64,000 bases of DNA, taken from positions 3,323,267 to 3,387,266 of the forward strand of contig NC_133238.1 in the NCBI RefSeq assembly GCF_040436345.1, read 5' to 3'. Position 1 is the first letter of the stretch. Every line of letters begins with the position of its first letter. Both the position numbers and the translations under genes were made by a program. This DNA comes from Pagrus major. Taxonomy: Eukaryota; Chordata; Actinopteri; Spariformes; Sparidae. Positions 48,020 to 61,000 of the stretch are shown in pieces. Below the pieces are notes generated by a model. It saw nothing but the letters and a program-made list of their open reading frames with translations, was not told the origin of the DNA and did no database searches.

Positions 48020-48153
48020 AATGATCCTGTGTTCCCCTCTTTTCTCCTTCTTTTCTCTTACAATCCGTCCTCCATCTCTCCTCCCCTTTTCCTCCGTCCC
48101 CTGCTCTCCACCTCCTCTGCTCTCTTCCCTCTACCCTTCCTTTCACATCGCAG
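48020..48153 (+). promoter_or_regulatory. Long polypyrimidine tract before the first coding exon of carm1l
   Basis: About 130 nt that are almost all C and T on the + strand, ending in TTTCACATCGCAG just before the ATG. It reads as an extended splice-acceptor tract, implying an untranslated exon upstream. Mirror-type polypyrimidine runs of this length can also form unusual DNA structures. Confidence 0.55.
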
Positions 48154-48154
48154 A

Positions 48155-49716
48155 ATGGAGGAGAGGAGAGAGGAGTCACTGGCTTTCTCTGTCAAGGTCT
48201 TCACTCTGCAGGAGGAGGAGAGGGCTGAGGAGGAGCACATGGAGACACATGAGGAGGTAACAATAGAGGCTGCAGAGGGCGCTCTTTTATATATCAATCT
48301 TAATAACTGGACTGTGACTCTATGAGATGTATGTAAGTAAATAAACCTGGGTTAAGGTTTTGAGATATAACTTTCACGCTCTGTGAACTTATGCAGTTCT
48401 GTCCAGCTCTGTTCCTAATCCATCCATTCCAGTCATTTTCACTGTAGGAGTCATATATTTGCATTAGATTTGTTTTTTGTTTATTTTCACTCATTTTGGT
48501 GTAGTGACGTAATGTGGGATGGACCCCTTAATTAAACTATATAATTTCACCTGTCACCTGAATGTCGGTGTTGGAGAGAGGGGGTGACCTGGGAGCGCAC
48601 ATTTTCGTTTACCGCACGTTGAACTCACAGTTTCTTTACCAGTTTTTCGTTCTTTAAAGAATATAATAAAACCTTTCAAACGTAACAACCAGGAGTGGAC
48701 ATTAATACAAAGATGAATCCTCCCAGTCTCAGCCTCTCAGCGGCTCTAGGAAGCAAGAAGCAGCTAAATTCACTATTAATTAATAGCCGACTGTGGGGTT
48801 AAAGGGTAACACCACCAATTTACACAGGTGTGTTTACAGTTCTTGGGGAGTACTACTATATACAGTCCAAAAGTCCTTGACCACTAGTCAAAATACTTCA
48901 ATGTTTTCCTTACAAATGATGATATCAGTTGAACAGTCTGAGTGAAAAGTTAAATCTTAAAATGTCCATGAATTACACTCCTTGGTCTTCTTTGGTCTTC
49001 AGTAGTTGTGTCAAAGCTTTGAGGTGTGTTTGGGTTCACTGTCCTGCTGCAGTATGAATCCTCCTCCACAAAGATCAAACCAGAGGCTGGAGCATCTCTC
49101 TGAAGAATGAGTGGTGCTTCTCCTTGGCCAGGGTGGAATCAATACTGTGCAGTAATCTGAAAACAGCCCCAGACTTGATTGATAGAGAGCGAGCACTTCA
49201 GTGATGTCACTTAGTGGCTCAGCTGCATTGTGGGTAATGTAGTTGTATTGTAATTGTGTTATAGGAGTGCAATGTTATACCAGTGGACTGCTTTTAAAAC
49301 ACGGTGCCTACATTACACACAATGCACCTTATCAACTGAGTGACGTCACTGGAGGTGATTTATTGATCACATGCAGCTTCCTTTGAAACCACAAAAGACT
49401 TTATACTACTTTTTTCACGTATGCAGCAGTAGTCCCCAGGACAACACACTTTAATGTGTAAAACTGGTGGAGTTACCTTTTAATATTAAAGGTAGCTACA
49501 CAAATAAAATCATATTCAATTGTGTAGTGTGGTTTGATCTGACTGTGGTGTTCAATAATATAATGCAGTGTGTTTTATGGTGAAGGAGGTGCAGGTCCAG
49601 GAAGAGGTGAGCAGAGAGCAGCAGGTCAATGTGTGCAGAAAGAGAGCTGAGCAGGAGCTCACTCTGCTCCTCACCACAGGACAGGAGGCTCAGCAGCTCA
49701 CTGTGCAAGATGGTGA

Positions 49717-49792
<76 letters not shown>

Positions 49793-51016
49793 GCAAGCCA
49801 TGCTTTGTTATTTGGAGAATACCTGAATGCCAGTGACAGAGGCTGGAGTAGTAGAAAAATGGTTTGCCGAAATTGCTGAGTGTAGATATACTGTAGCTGT
49901 ATGCAATGTTACAGTCATGGTGGAGAGAAGTGTATCACTATATAACACACCATTGGATTATTATTGATGTCTCAGCTGGTCAAAATTTCCTCCTATACAT
50001 ACAACATTTGGAAGTTCTGTCAATTACAGTGTATCATATTTTATAACACTGTCATAAATCTCCATCATTAATAATTAATTTAATAATTATTAATAAAGTA
50101 TTTATCAGTTGTTGTGTCCTGTTCTCTTAGAATAAGTGAAAAACATCTGCCAGCAGTAAAATTATTGAAATCTGTTCATACAGAAGTCTTTTTGTAGTGT
50201 GTGAGTAACACAAGTGATAGAAATGGAAATCTGTACACTAGACAAAGGAACTATAGATAGTACATAAATGTGTAAAAAGTACAATATTGTTGGAGGGTAT
50301 GAAATAGTCTACCAAAGTGCCTCTGGATAATACTTTTTGGTATAATACTAGTTTGAACATTGCAGTCTTGCCATTGACAAGAATGTGTACTGTATCACAC
50401 TGCCCACCTTGCTTTTACATATAATCCTCATGACTACCACCATGACTAAAAATCCAAAGTGTGGATAGAAGCCTATTAAGGGTGTCTATTCCTGTTTGTA
50501 GGGTTTAAACCAATGTGTTTCAGTCAACAGGGCATCAGTCTTCCAATTTACTGTTTCCAAGGAGATGGACTGCTGCCAGGTCGGAGGACAGTCCTTCCTG
50601 GTCACCGTCGGCAAGCTGAGTCTTCTGCTGCAGTTCAGAACTCCTACTGGTTTGCACTGAATTCATACTGCTTATCCTCATGTGGTTTGGTTCGTGTGTC
50701 AGGAGTTCAGACAAATCAGAAAACATCTCATCCCCTTGGCTCTGCAGATATGAAAAACTTCCAGCAGTTACTGAAGAAAGAGGATGACAAGGAGACAAGC
50801 AGAGGCTGCCCAGAGAGACATGAGAGAGGAAACAAGGATGCAGAGACACCTTCTAGGAGACATCCTACTCTGTTTGAAACCAGGGCTGAAAATGCCCCTA
50901 CACAGGGCTACCAGGTGACACACTCAATGATTCTGACTTTGAGTGTGCTTATCAATAAGTTTGAAGAAGAACTACAAACTGTTCATTGTATTCATTGTGT
51001 GTGTGTATGTGTGTGT

Positions 51017-51054
<38 letters not shown>

Positions 51055-52548
51055 TTCCATAGCTGTCTGTCCCAGCAGCACAGCCTGCTTCAGGACTACC
51101 CGAGGATCTCCACCTACCAGAGAGCCATTTTAGCCAATGAGACTGACTTCAGAGACAAGGTGACAGCACAGCATTATTAGTGGAGACAGTAGCATTAATC
51201 TTTTTATGTTATAAATTACTAATTATGGTCAGTAACTCTCTACTACCACAGCTGCTATATATCACTCAACAGAAATCCAGTGGGTCAGCAAACAGCAGTT
51301 TCTTGTGATTTATAATACATAACAAACACATTGATTAGGTTAAAGTGCAAAGTTGACTGCTAATAAATGCATCAAGTATGTGTTTAATTTTAATAAAGCA
51401 ACAAAATTAGAAAAGTAACGGTTTCACAGTGACTTAATAGATACGTTAGTTAAATTCAATAAATGTGAATGTAAAGCACATTGAGAATTGTGAAACTCAT
51501 AATGTTTTTTATTACCATTTAAAACAAGTTTCTTACAAGCGCTATTTAAATGTCTCTTTATCTTACAGTAACTGTGTTTATGATGCTATCATTAACACTT
51601 ATGTAGACTTATTAGCATCAATAAGCATCCTGTAAGGATTTATAAAGGCCTTATTACCTATTAACTTACACTTATTACAAGGACATTAACAATATAGCAT
51701 TATAGAGTTGTGTTATAAAGCAACATTTAAGAAGCTTTCAATGGTGGTTCAGATCATCTTGATAAACCGTTTCCACCCTTTCAACCTGGTCATTAATAAC
51801 CAAAATATAATCAAAATCACAATATGGCCAAGCGCTACATCCAAATTGCAAAAAGCTGCAATTTTTTTTAAAAAGGTACAATGTGTGAAAAGAACAGCAT
51901 TATAATGAAGTACTGTAGAGCTGCAGATGTCCTGATATACAGATCTCGGATGGATGTTAATAGTTTGTATTATCTGTCAAAATACTCCCAATATGATTGA
52001 TTTTGTTTTTCCATATTGTGCAGTCTGCCTGCCACTGTTTGTTGGGTGTGTTTCAGACCTTGTTCTAACAGTGTCATCATGTTCCCTTGTTTAAAACTCA
52101 ACTGTATGCTGGGATTTGGGACATTCAAACAAAATCCAGAATGTATTTAGAAAGTTTCAGTTTCAGTTCTCCCTTTTCTCTCCCTGTTTCTGTAGGTGGT
52201 TCTGGATGTTTGTTGTGTTTCTGGTATTCTGTCTTTCTTCGCAGTCCAGGCTGGAGCTGCCAGAGTGTATGCTATCGAGTCCAGTCCTATGGCCAAGTTC
52301 ACACAGGTCAGTAGATTTGAAACCTGCACCCTCAGTCTTTGTGATTGTAGTGTAAGTTCTGATGTACACAGGCTTTTAAAACTGGTCCTTTCTCTGCAGT
52401 AATTGAAGCATTCTGTAACTAACCTACAAGAAAGATTTGAATCTCTTGACTTGACTCTCCTGAGCTAATATGCAGAGTTTGGAGAGTAATGTTATGTGTA
52501 TGTTGGCCTTGATAGAGCCTAAAGAGAAACCGCAGCAATGCACTAGAT

Positions 52549-52646
<98 letters not shown>

Positions 52647-54956
52647 GAGTACATACATCAAATGCAGAGCGTGGCATTCTGGGGAGTTAATGGGTTGCGG
52701 CAACATCTGGCCCAGAGTTCAGCAGGATAGGGGCTGCAGAGAGATGCAATGTTGGGTTTAGACCGATATATGGGCATTATACTGTATCTGCCTTTCATTA
52801 AATATTGAATATTAGCATGGTGTCATATTTACCTGGTTTAACTGATCTGAAAAGCTCAACAGACACAGAAATTGTCCAAATTTGGATACTAATGATATTT
52901 ATCCAAGTTTTGAAATGTGTCTTTCCCTGTTGGAAAATCGACAGAACACAGTCCACAGTCTTTATAGAAATTCTTGTTGAAGAAACCGCCTTGTAAAAAC
53001 TGTGGACAGTGTGTCCTGTGGAGAAAGCAACCACAACATTGTTTCTCCAAAGACATTTAACTGTTGAAGTAAAAACTTTTATGCTGTGCACCTGAATTAA
53101 TTCACCCCCTTTGTATCAGGGTGGAGGCTGAAATCTCAGAGAAAAATATTTATTTCAGGATGTACTGATGATTTGGATGTACTGACCCTTCAACATATTG
53201 TTGTCAAAAGACAATACATACACATATTGGGCATTCAGCAGATCTGTTCCACGCCACAAAGCCTTACAGTTATTAATCTTACATAGCCACAAATAGATAC
53301 ATGACCTCATCGTCATGCATCATTCAAAGAACTTTGTTTGAAGAAGAATTAAAAGTTTTAAAACGATGTTGCCGCTTTCTTTTAATCACTTTCAAAACAA
53401 ATGTGCACGCTAGCCAGGTCAAAATCTTCACTGTAGGAGGTGGCACATACCACTTTTGTCCACAGGAACCGCCAGAATCATCAAAAAAGGAAAGTTCCTT
53501 GTAGCAGCTTTAAGAGGCTTGAATTGGAAAAGCTTTTTAGTATAATTGAGACTCCATGTAAACACAGCTACACAACAATATTAACATTAACACACACACT
53601 GTTTTTGCTCTCATTTTTCAAACATTGAAGTGAAAGATCTAAGTAACAAGAGGCTTTTTTCTCTCAAATTTTGAGAAAATCTTCATGAGAGCAGCATGAT
53701 TAGTGCACAGGTGTTCCTTGGACTGGTCAAAATAAAAAGCCACTCTAAAATGTACAGTTTTATTACACAAGTTTTGAGGGAGCAGGCACCTGTCATGCTG
53801 ACTGTTCATCAGAGCTGTTGCATCAATCATGATGTTCAATCAGTATCTCGATGCCACAGGTGGATGGATTACCTCGAGAAATGCTCACTAACACAGATTT
53901 AAACAAATTTATGCTCAAGAGAAATAAACCTTTTGTGTGCACAGACCAAGTGTTAGCACAAATAACAGCAACTGGAACTCTGAATGTTGTTTGTCTTCTA
54001 AAAAAATGCATCTTTCCTGTGCAGAACAATGAGACATTAACTGCCTTTCCTATACAGTACATCATCATCTAGTGTATATGTTAGGGTCCTGTGTAAGAAA
54101 TGGGATTCTTTAATAGTTGTGTTGTTTAACAATGTGTGATTTATTGTCTCCTGTGCAGATCCTTGTCCAGAGTAACTGTCTGTCTGAGCAGATCAGGGTC
54201 CTACAGGGGGAGGTGGAGGAGGTCAGCTCGCTTGACATGGTGGATGTCATTGTCTCTGAGCCAATGGGATATATGCTGCTCAGTGACAGGCTCATGGAAA
54301 GATTCTTGCAAGCCCGAAAATGGCTCAAACCCAATGGTAGGAGTAAAAGCTTCAGTGATGCAGAGGTGGACGAAAACTCTTTGATTCTGTTGGTTTGTTT
54401 TCAGTTGAACAATTGGTTTAACTGATGAATGAGTCTTTCATTATTTTCTAATCTTGATGCTTTATCTGGTTGAGGGGTCTGGTGTTAACCTTTGTGTTTT
54501 AGGTATTAATATGGCTGTGAGGGAAAGGTACATTTAGAACAGGGCCACTGCAGCGAGGACAAGGCCTCTGCACATGGGACGCTCGCTCTACCAGCTGAGC
54601 TAATGGGCACCCCAGACTTACCTTTCTTTACTAATGTTTTCCCTATCCCAGCGGTGTTCCTCTAGCCAATTACCATGTCATCTGAATGTCTGTATGTTTC
54701 TCTCTATCTCTATCATTCTCAGTCGCTCTCTCTCTCTAGGTCTGATGTTTCCCTCCTGTGGTGATATTCATCTGGCCCCCTTCAGTGACGAGCAGCTCTA
54801 CTTCGAACACTACGCACGAGCTAGTTTCTGGTCTCACACACACACACACACGCATACGCACACAAACAAACACACACACACACACACACATACATGCATG
54901 CACGCACCGCCATAAATCCACGCATGAGGTCACAAATACACTGGTGCCCTTTCTTC

Positions 54957-55022
<66 letters not shown>

Positions 55023-58000
55023 CACAGACACACATGTTTTCACTGCTTGACATCAGTCAGGCTTGTTTCCTGTTGGGTGTAAAACGCTCGGGTTCAGTCC
55101 AGTCCTGACTCATACACATGAGCCAAGGCTTTGACTGATATGATTATTAGTGGGCCGATAAGTTAAGCTTGAGGCTAACATCGTGTACTAAAAATTTATC
55201 TATTTAAGTTTTCCCAGAACTTTATTCTTCAGAAAGAGGATTTGGTCCATTATGGACATTATTCATTTTAATAATGTCACCCAGGAAAATAATTTGTCAA
55301 ACATATTTTAGGAAAGAAAAATATTTTAAGGGGGAAAAAATTACAACGTTAATCCCTCAAATCAGCATATATCATCAGTCATTGTTTATTAGTATCTACT
55401 GAAATAGATTAATATTCAGATTGGCAACCACACATTGTTGTATTTATGCACACTTTGTGCCAGAGGGTAAAAAGGAAAAAACACAAACATACCAGCATGT
55501 ATGTGTGTGTGCTGCCATGGTCTGTGCCCTTCACTGCTCCACCACTATGTGGAGGTCAGGCTCAGTCAGCCTTGAGGAATGAAGGTAAAACTGTAAACTG
55601 ATGTTTGTTCACCTAAATATTTAAGCAGTGACACAGAGAAAGACTTTATTCACTTCATCTTTTATACTAATTACAGCTCTTACACCTTTTGATCCAACAT
55701 TACATGCCTTTCACTGTTGTGCCCAACTAATATTTAATTCATTTCTTCCATAGTTGCATGAACTGTTGTTTCATTTCAGGTAGGAACTAGGAAATGCACT
55801 AAACAAAGAGTATATTGTGCAAGATACAAGTAAAATGAGCACATGGAAAGTCGGTACTGTATCTCCTCCACAAATAAATCTGGCCAGCATACAGGAAAAT
55901 CCACAGAAAAAAACTTCTTTAAAAGTGCAGATAAAGCAGTCTGCTCATGAACTACTAGATGTGTAAATGACTCCCGTGTCCTCCCTCCCCCTTTTTTTCC
56001 CCTTCAGGCAGCAGAGAAGCTTCTATGGTGTTAACCTGAGCGCTCTTCACAGTGCTGCAGTGGATGAGTTTTTTAAGCAGCCTATAGTGGTACGTGTAGC
56101 AAAACTCCATTCACTGGATTTGACAAAACAGTAAGCAGAACACAAGATCAGTATGTTCAAGTATGACAAATGCATATTAAACAGCACAGCATTGCTCCAC
56201 TTTACATTCTCATGGAGATCTCAAAGTTTCTAAAGATACAAAATATTGATATAAATTGTGTGGTGCAGATCTAAAATACTAGAATACAGTTGAGTTTGGT
56301 TTGGTTCAATAGAGCGCATGTGTTTGCCATTAAAGACTTGCTGATCGGCTGATTGTACTGATTGGCAGCCACAGAAATATGAAGACATCACTGAGGGAGG
56401 AAAAGTCCTCCACTGATCAATCACAGTTATAATGGCAGCCTACAATATGAGTCAGTAACTCTTCATTATAACCATCATTAATAAATGGTAAATTCAGAGT
56501 TAATTAACCTTAAATCAATAGTTGTTTCACTGTTGAAACAATGACATGATTTATTAACCATTTACCAAGCCATTGTGAAGTGTATAAACAGCAGGTGCAT
56601 TGTTCTAATAAGTAATTGCCTAATAAATAGTTTATAAATCATTTCATTGTTTGTTAACAGTGAAAACACTACTGGCTGAAGTTGTGCCTTAAATGTTTCA
56701 TTAATTAGTGGTGGTTATGTTAAAGTGTTCCCTGTGATTTATGTCAGGGTATATCTTTTTAGATTCTGGCCAACATAAAAAGTGCCCAAAAGTTTATTTT
56801 TCTAAATATTTCATTCATAGAAAACTTTTGCACACCTGTGGATGGACAGGTGTGTAGGAGAAGGCCTAAGGCTGACAAAATCAGGACAAAAAAAATCCTG
56901 CTCACTCGTCATCTCACTTGCAATCAAGAATGAATTTTCATAAAAACATTTCAAACATTGTTAATAATTTTGATAACAATTCTCAAAACTGGAGTTTTTT
57001 GTTCTAAATTCTATTTTTAATTTTATTGTGTCAACAGATTCTTTTTATTTAATGTCTTTTTCAGGACACATTTGATGTGCAGATCCTGATGGCCAGGTCT
57101 GTCAAGCACTGCATCAACTTCATGGAGGTGAAAGAAGAAGATTTACACAGGTTAGCAGACAAGATCTCATCTATGTTTACAAGTACATCATAACGTGATA
57201 TTTACTGATTATAAATGCCAAGAAGGGAGGTTGAAGTGTTACCAATGAAGCATTAGTTGATACACTTGGTAGTAGGTTGTAGGACCCAAAAGCGGACAAA
57301 AGGCAGGGAACACTGCCGACAAGAGCAAAGCAGTATTAGATCTCGAAGAGAAAACACAAAAACACGAGTGGTTACTCGAGTAAGAGAGTTATCCAGAGCT
57401 ATCTACCACGTCTGACTGACGAAATCATCTGGCAGCAGGTAGCATGGAGAGCTGGCTTATCAACAGGCGCTAATTGCAAACCTGATGCAGGTGTGTGTGT
57501 GTCCGTAGCTCCCAAGAAAGAAAAAACTCAGCTCAGCCTCTCAGTGCACCTCTGCAAACACAACAGAAAGCAAAACAAAAACACCAAACACAAAAATCCA
57601 CCACAGAATTGCTCCATGCACACACAACACAGGCCGCCACAAAGTCCCTCACGTCCCTCGATTGACTGGGCCACCAGAAGTGCCGACGAAGAAACTGCAG
57701 CGTCCACTGGGCTCCGGGGTGGCAGGTGAATCTGGACGAATGGCCCCACTGTAACACCTGGGACCGGACCTCCTCCGGCATGAATAAACCTTTAGGTGGA
57801 CCGGTACCTGGGTCAGGGTGACTGCGCTATGGTCTCAATCTCCCAGGTAGCGGCTCCAATGATCCGGGAAACACACACGATGGGCTCGGGGTGAGCAGGA
57901 GGTGTGTCAGAGGAGAAGAGGCAAGAGAGGGCGACTGGCTTTCCATTTCTGGAACCGGGGCGGTAGGAGAGGCTGTCATATGACTTATGTCATAGTTTAT

Positions 58001-61000
58001 CTCCGCTGGGGAGAGACGTCGAAAATGGGATTGGATGGCCCCCACGCCAGAGTCTGAAGCATCCACCTCCACCACGGACTGACAAGCCGGGTAGGGATGC
58101 TGAAGGACGGGGGTGTGAGAGAATAGCCCCTTCAGTTTCTTGAAGGCAGTGTCAGCTCTGGGAAACCAGGTGAAAGGTGACCTGGTGGAAGTAAGTTGGG
58201 TAAGGCGAGCAGCGTCACGGCTGTAGTCACGAATGAATCTACGGTAGAAATTGGCAAATCCCAGGAATTGTTGTAGCTGCTTACGGGTGGATGGTGTGGG
58301 CCACTCTTCCACTGCCTGGATCTTGGCTGGGTCCGGCTGAAGCCCCCCTTGGGCTATCACAAAACCCCGGAAACTGACTTCAGTTGAGTGAAACTCACAT
58401 TTTTCAGGTTTGACGTAGAGCTTGTTTTCCAGGAGTCTCTGTAACATCAACCTCACCTGCTCGATGTGCTCCTCCAGGGTCTTAGAGAATATTAATATGT
58501 CGTCCACGTTCACAAACACAAAATGGTTTAGCATGTCTCAAAGTATGTCATTTATGAGAGCTTGAAACACAGCTGGAGCGTTAGAGAGACCAAACGGAAT
58601 CACTTGGTATTCAATGTGACCCAGTGGGGTGTTAAATGCAGTCTTCCACTCATCTCCCTCCCGGATGCGGACAAGGTGGTAGGCATACCACAGGTCCAGT
58701 ATAGTGAATATACAGGCATGACACAGAAGCTCGAAGGATGGATCGATCAGGGGTAGTGGGTATTTGTTTTTCACTGTAATGTCATTAAGTCTTCGGTAAT
58801 CAATACAGGGGCGTAGGGTGCCATCCTTCTTGTCCCACAAAGAAGAAGCCAGCCCTGAGGGGGGACAAGGAGGACCTGATTTAGCCAGAGGCCAGGGAGT
58901 TGTTGATGTACTCCTCCATCGACTCTCTCTCTGGGCGTGACAGGTTGTACAGGCGCTGGATGGGAGAGGAGCACCAGGGAGCAGATCAATGGCACAGTCG
59001 TAGGGGCAGTCAGGAGGCAGAGACAGAGCTTGTTCTTTACAGAACACTGTGGCTAGGTCATGGTACGCAGGTGGCACTAGAGACAGATCTGGAGCTTTAG
59101 AAAGGATGGGAGCTGATACCTTGACTGCTGTAGCGGCAGAGTGGAGACAGTGGGAGTGTCAGAACGTGCTCCAACTGGCAATGGAGGCTGCGGTCCAATC
59201 AATGTGGGGGTTGTGAAGCCGTAACCAGGGGAGACCCAGCACGACAGGGGAACAGGGTGAAGGGACGACATACAGCTGGAGATACTCTCAATGATTCCCA
59301 GAGATGATTAGGGTGATAGGTACGGTGCATTGGGTGATGATAGCCAGACACCGCCCATCTAGAGTGTTTACTGTCTTGGGGGTGTCAAGGGTTTCAATAG
59401 GGATGAGTGAATGTTCAACCAGGGAGGAGTCGATAAAGCTGTCATCAGCACCAGAATCCACAAAAACATGAATGGGTATGGACTCACATGACCACTGGAG
59501 GGATGCAGGAAGATTATTACGGATAAGAGGGCTGGAACTGGAGGACATCAGGCTCACCAATGTGCCCTCTTTCACTGGCGAGCCGGTCCTTTTGGCAAAG
59601 CTGTGCAGAAGGCGAGGTAGTGTCCAGGCTGACCACATGCAAAGTTGTTTATTTCTGCAGTGTTGCGGTTCCTTGGGAGTCAAGCGAGTTCTCCCCACCT
59701 GCATCGGTTCCTCCAGGACAGCAGGGGGAGCTCTGGGGACCCAGGTGGGACGGGAGGAGTTCTGAGGTGCTGGCAGAGAGTGGGGGATCTGACTAGGGGT
59801 GGAGCTTGCTGGTCTGCGGTTGGTGGACACTCTCTGTCTTTCCCTCAGACGATTATCTAGACAGATTACTAGTGTTATGAGTTGCTCTAGGGATTCTGGC
59901 TCTTCTCTAGAAGCTAGCTCATCTTGTAAATTCTCCACTAGACCCCTCTTAAAAAAACTTACGAGCGCAGGCTCGTTCCAACAAGTTAGGGTTAGCTGCT
60001 AAGATGCAGAAATCAATAGAGTATGCAGCTGCAGACTGAGAACCCTGGTGTAATGAGAATAGCCTACTTGCTGCCTCTGAACCCTGTACTGGATGATCAA
60101 AAACTCTCCTCATCTCATTCACAAAAGTGACATGAGACTTGAGAGCCATGAAACCCCCCTCCCACAATGCTGTTCCCCACTGTGCTGCCTTCCCTCTCAA
60201 AAGGTTCATCCTGTATGCTATCCGTGACTTATCTGAGACATAACTGGTGGGTTGAAGGATAAACACATGAGAACACTTTAATAGAAAGCTACGACAGGAA
60301 GCTATGTCACCTGAGTAATGCTCAGGTGGGGGAACAAAAGGTTATTTGGCCAGGGGGAATGAGGGTCGGGCAGAGCTCGTAACAGGAGGATAATTCACAC
60401 TGGCAGGTGTAGTTGAGAGAGGTACAGGTGTCTGGGAGGTAAGCAGGTTGAAATGCTGACCGAGCTGGGAGACGCTGGAGCCAAGAGCCTGGAGTGATTC
60501 CATGACCTCCCGAAGCATCTGCTCATGATTTCCCACGAGGATCCCTTGCGCATTTAAAGCCAGGTGGAGGGATTCCGGATCCGCTGGGTCCATAGTAGGC
60601 CTGATGATTCTGTTACACTTGGTAGTAGGTTGAAGGACCCAAAAGCTGACACAAGGTTACTGCAGGTGAAGATGGGTTGATGCTCTGACTTGAGATCTCC
60701 GTGAGGTGGAAAGAGGAGGAGAGGTAGCTCTCAGTGCACCTCTGCAAGCACAACAGAAAGCAAACAAAAACACCAAACACAAAAATCCACCACAGAATTA
60801 TGAGGTTGTGACATTAGTAATCAACCATGATGACTGTATGTGTCCTATCATCACCATTATGGTGTGATGGTGAAATTGAGGCTTTTGGGGAAATATAGCA
60901 GGGAGTGGTTAATGACATTTCTTTTTAATAAAATGCTCGATATTCTTAGTTTGAAAAAATCAAGAGAGGGTCTTTAGTTGCCTCTATTAAATCCATACTA

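Larger units (their letters stand above)
48799..49483. mobile_element. TTAA-flanked inverted-repeat element (non-autonomous DNA transposon)
   Basis: The left end TTAA-AGGGTAACACCACCAATT is matched in inverse at the right end, AACTGGTGGAGTTACCTT-TTAA. The similarity continues about 55 bp inward (TGTGTTTACAG...GGGGAGTACTACT). TTAA at both ends suits a piggyBac-type target duplication, though the TIR itself is not the classic piggyBac start. It sits in the first coding intron of carm1l. Confidence 0.65.

Noticed and set aside
47960-48325. A 121-codon + strand frame across the carm1l start
   Set aside because: Its front is the polypyrimidine tract and it reads the true first exon in another frame before running into the intron.
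49496-49880. Open frames of about 100 codons rich in Thr-His or Cys-Val
   Set aside because: They are translations of the CA/GT microsatellite. The same applies to frames at 52.4-52.7 and 54.7-55.1 kb.
56440-56740. Possible small DNA transposon ending in TTAAAGTGTTCCC
   Set aside because: The sequence has a repeat-like look, but I could not find a convincing inverted partner end or target duplication.
57827-59077. Reverse-transcriptase-like frames as a host gene
   Set aside because: They belong to the broken Gypsy element, with gag and protease parts upstream in the same orientation and terminal repeats on both sides.
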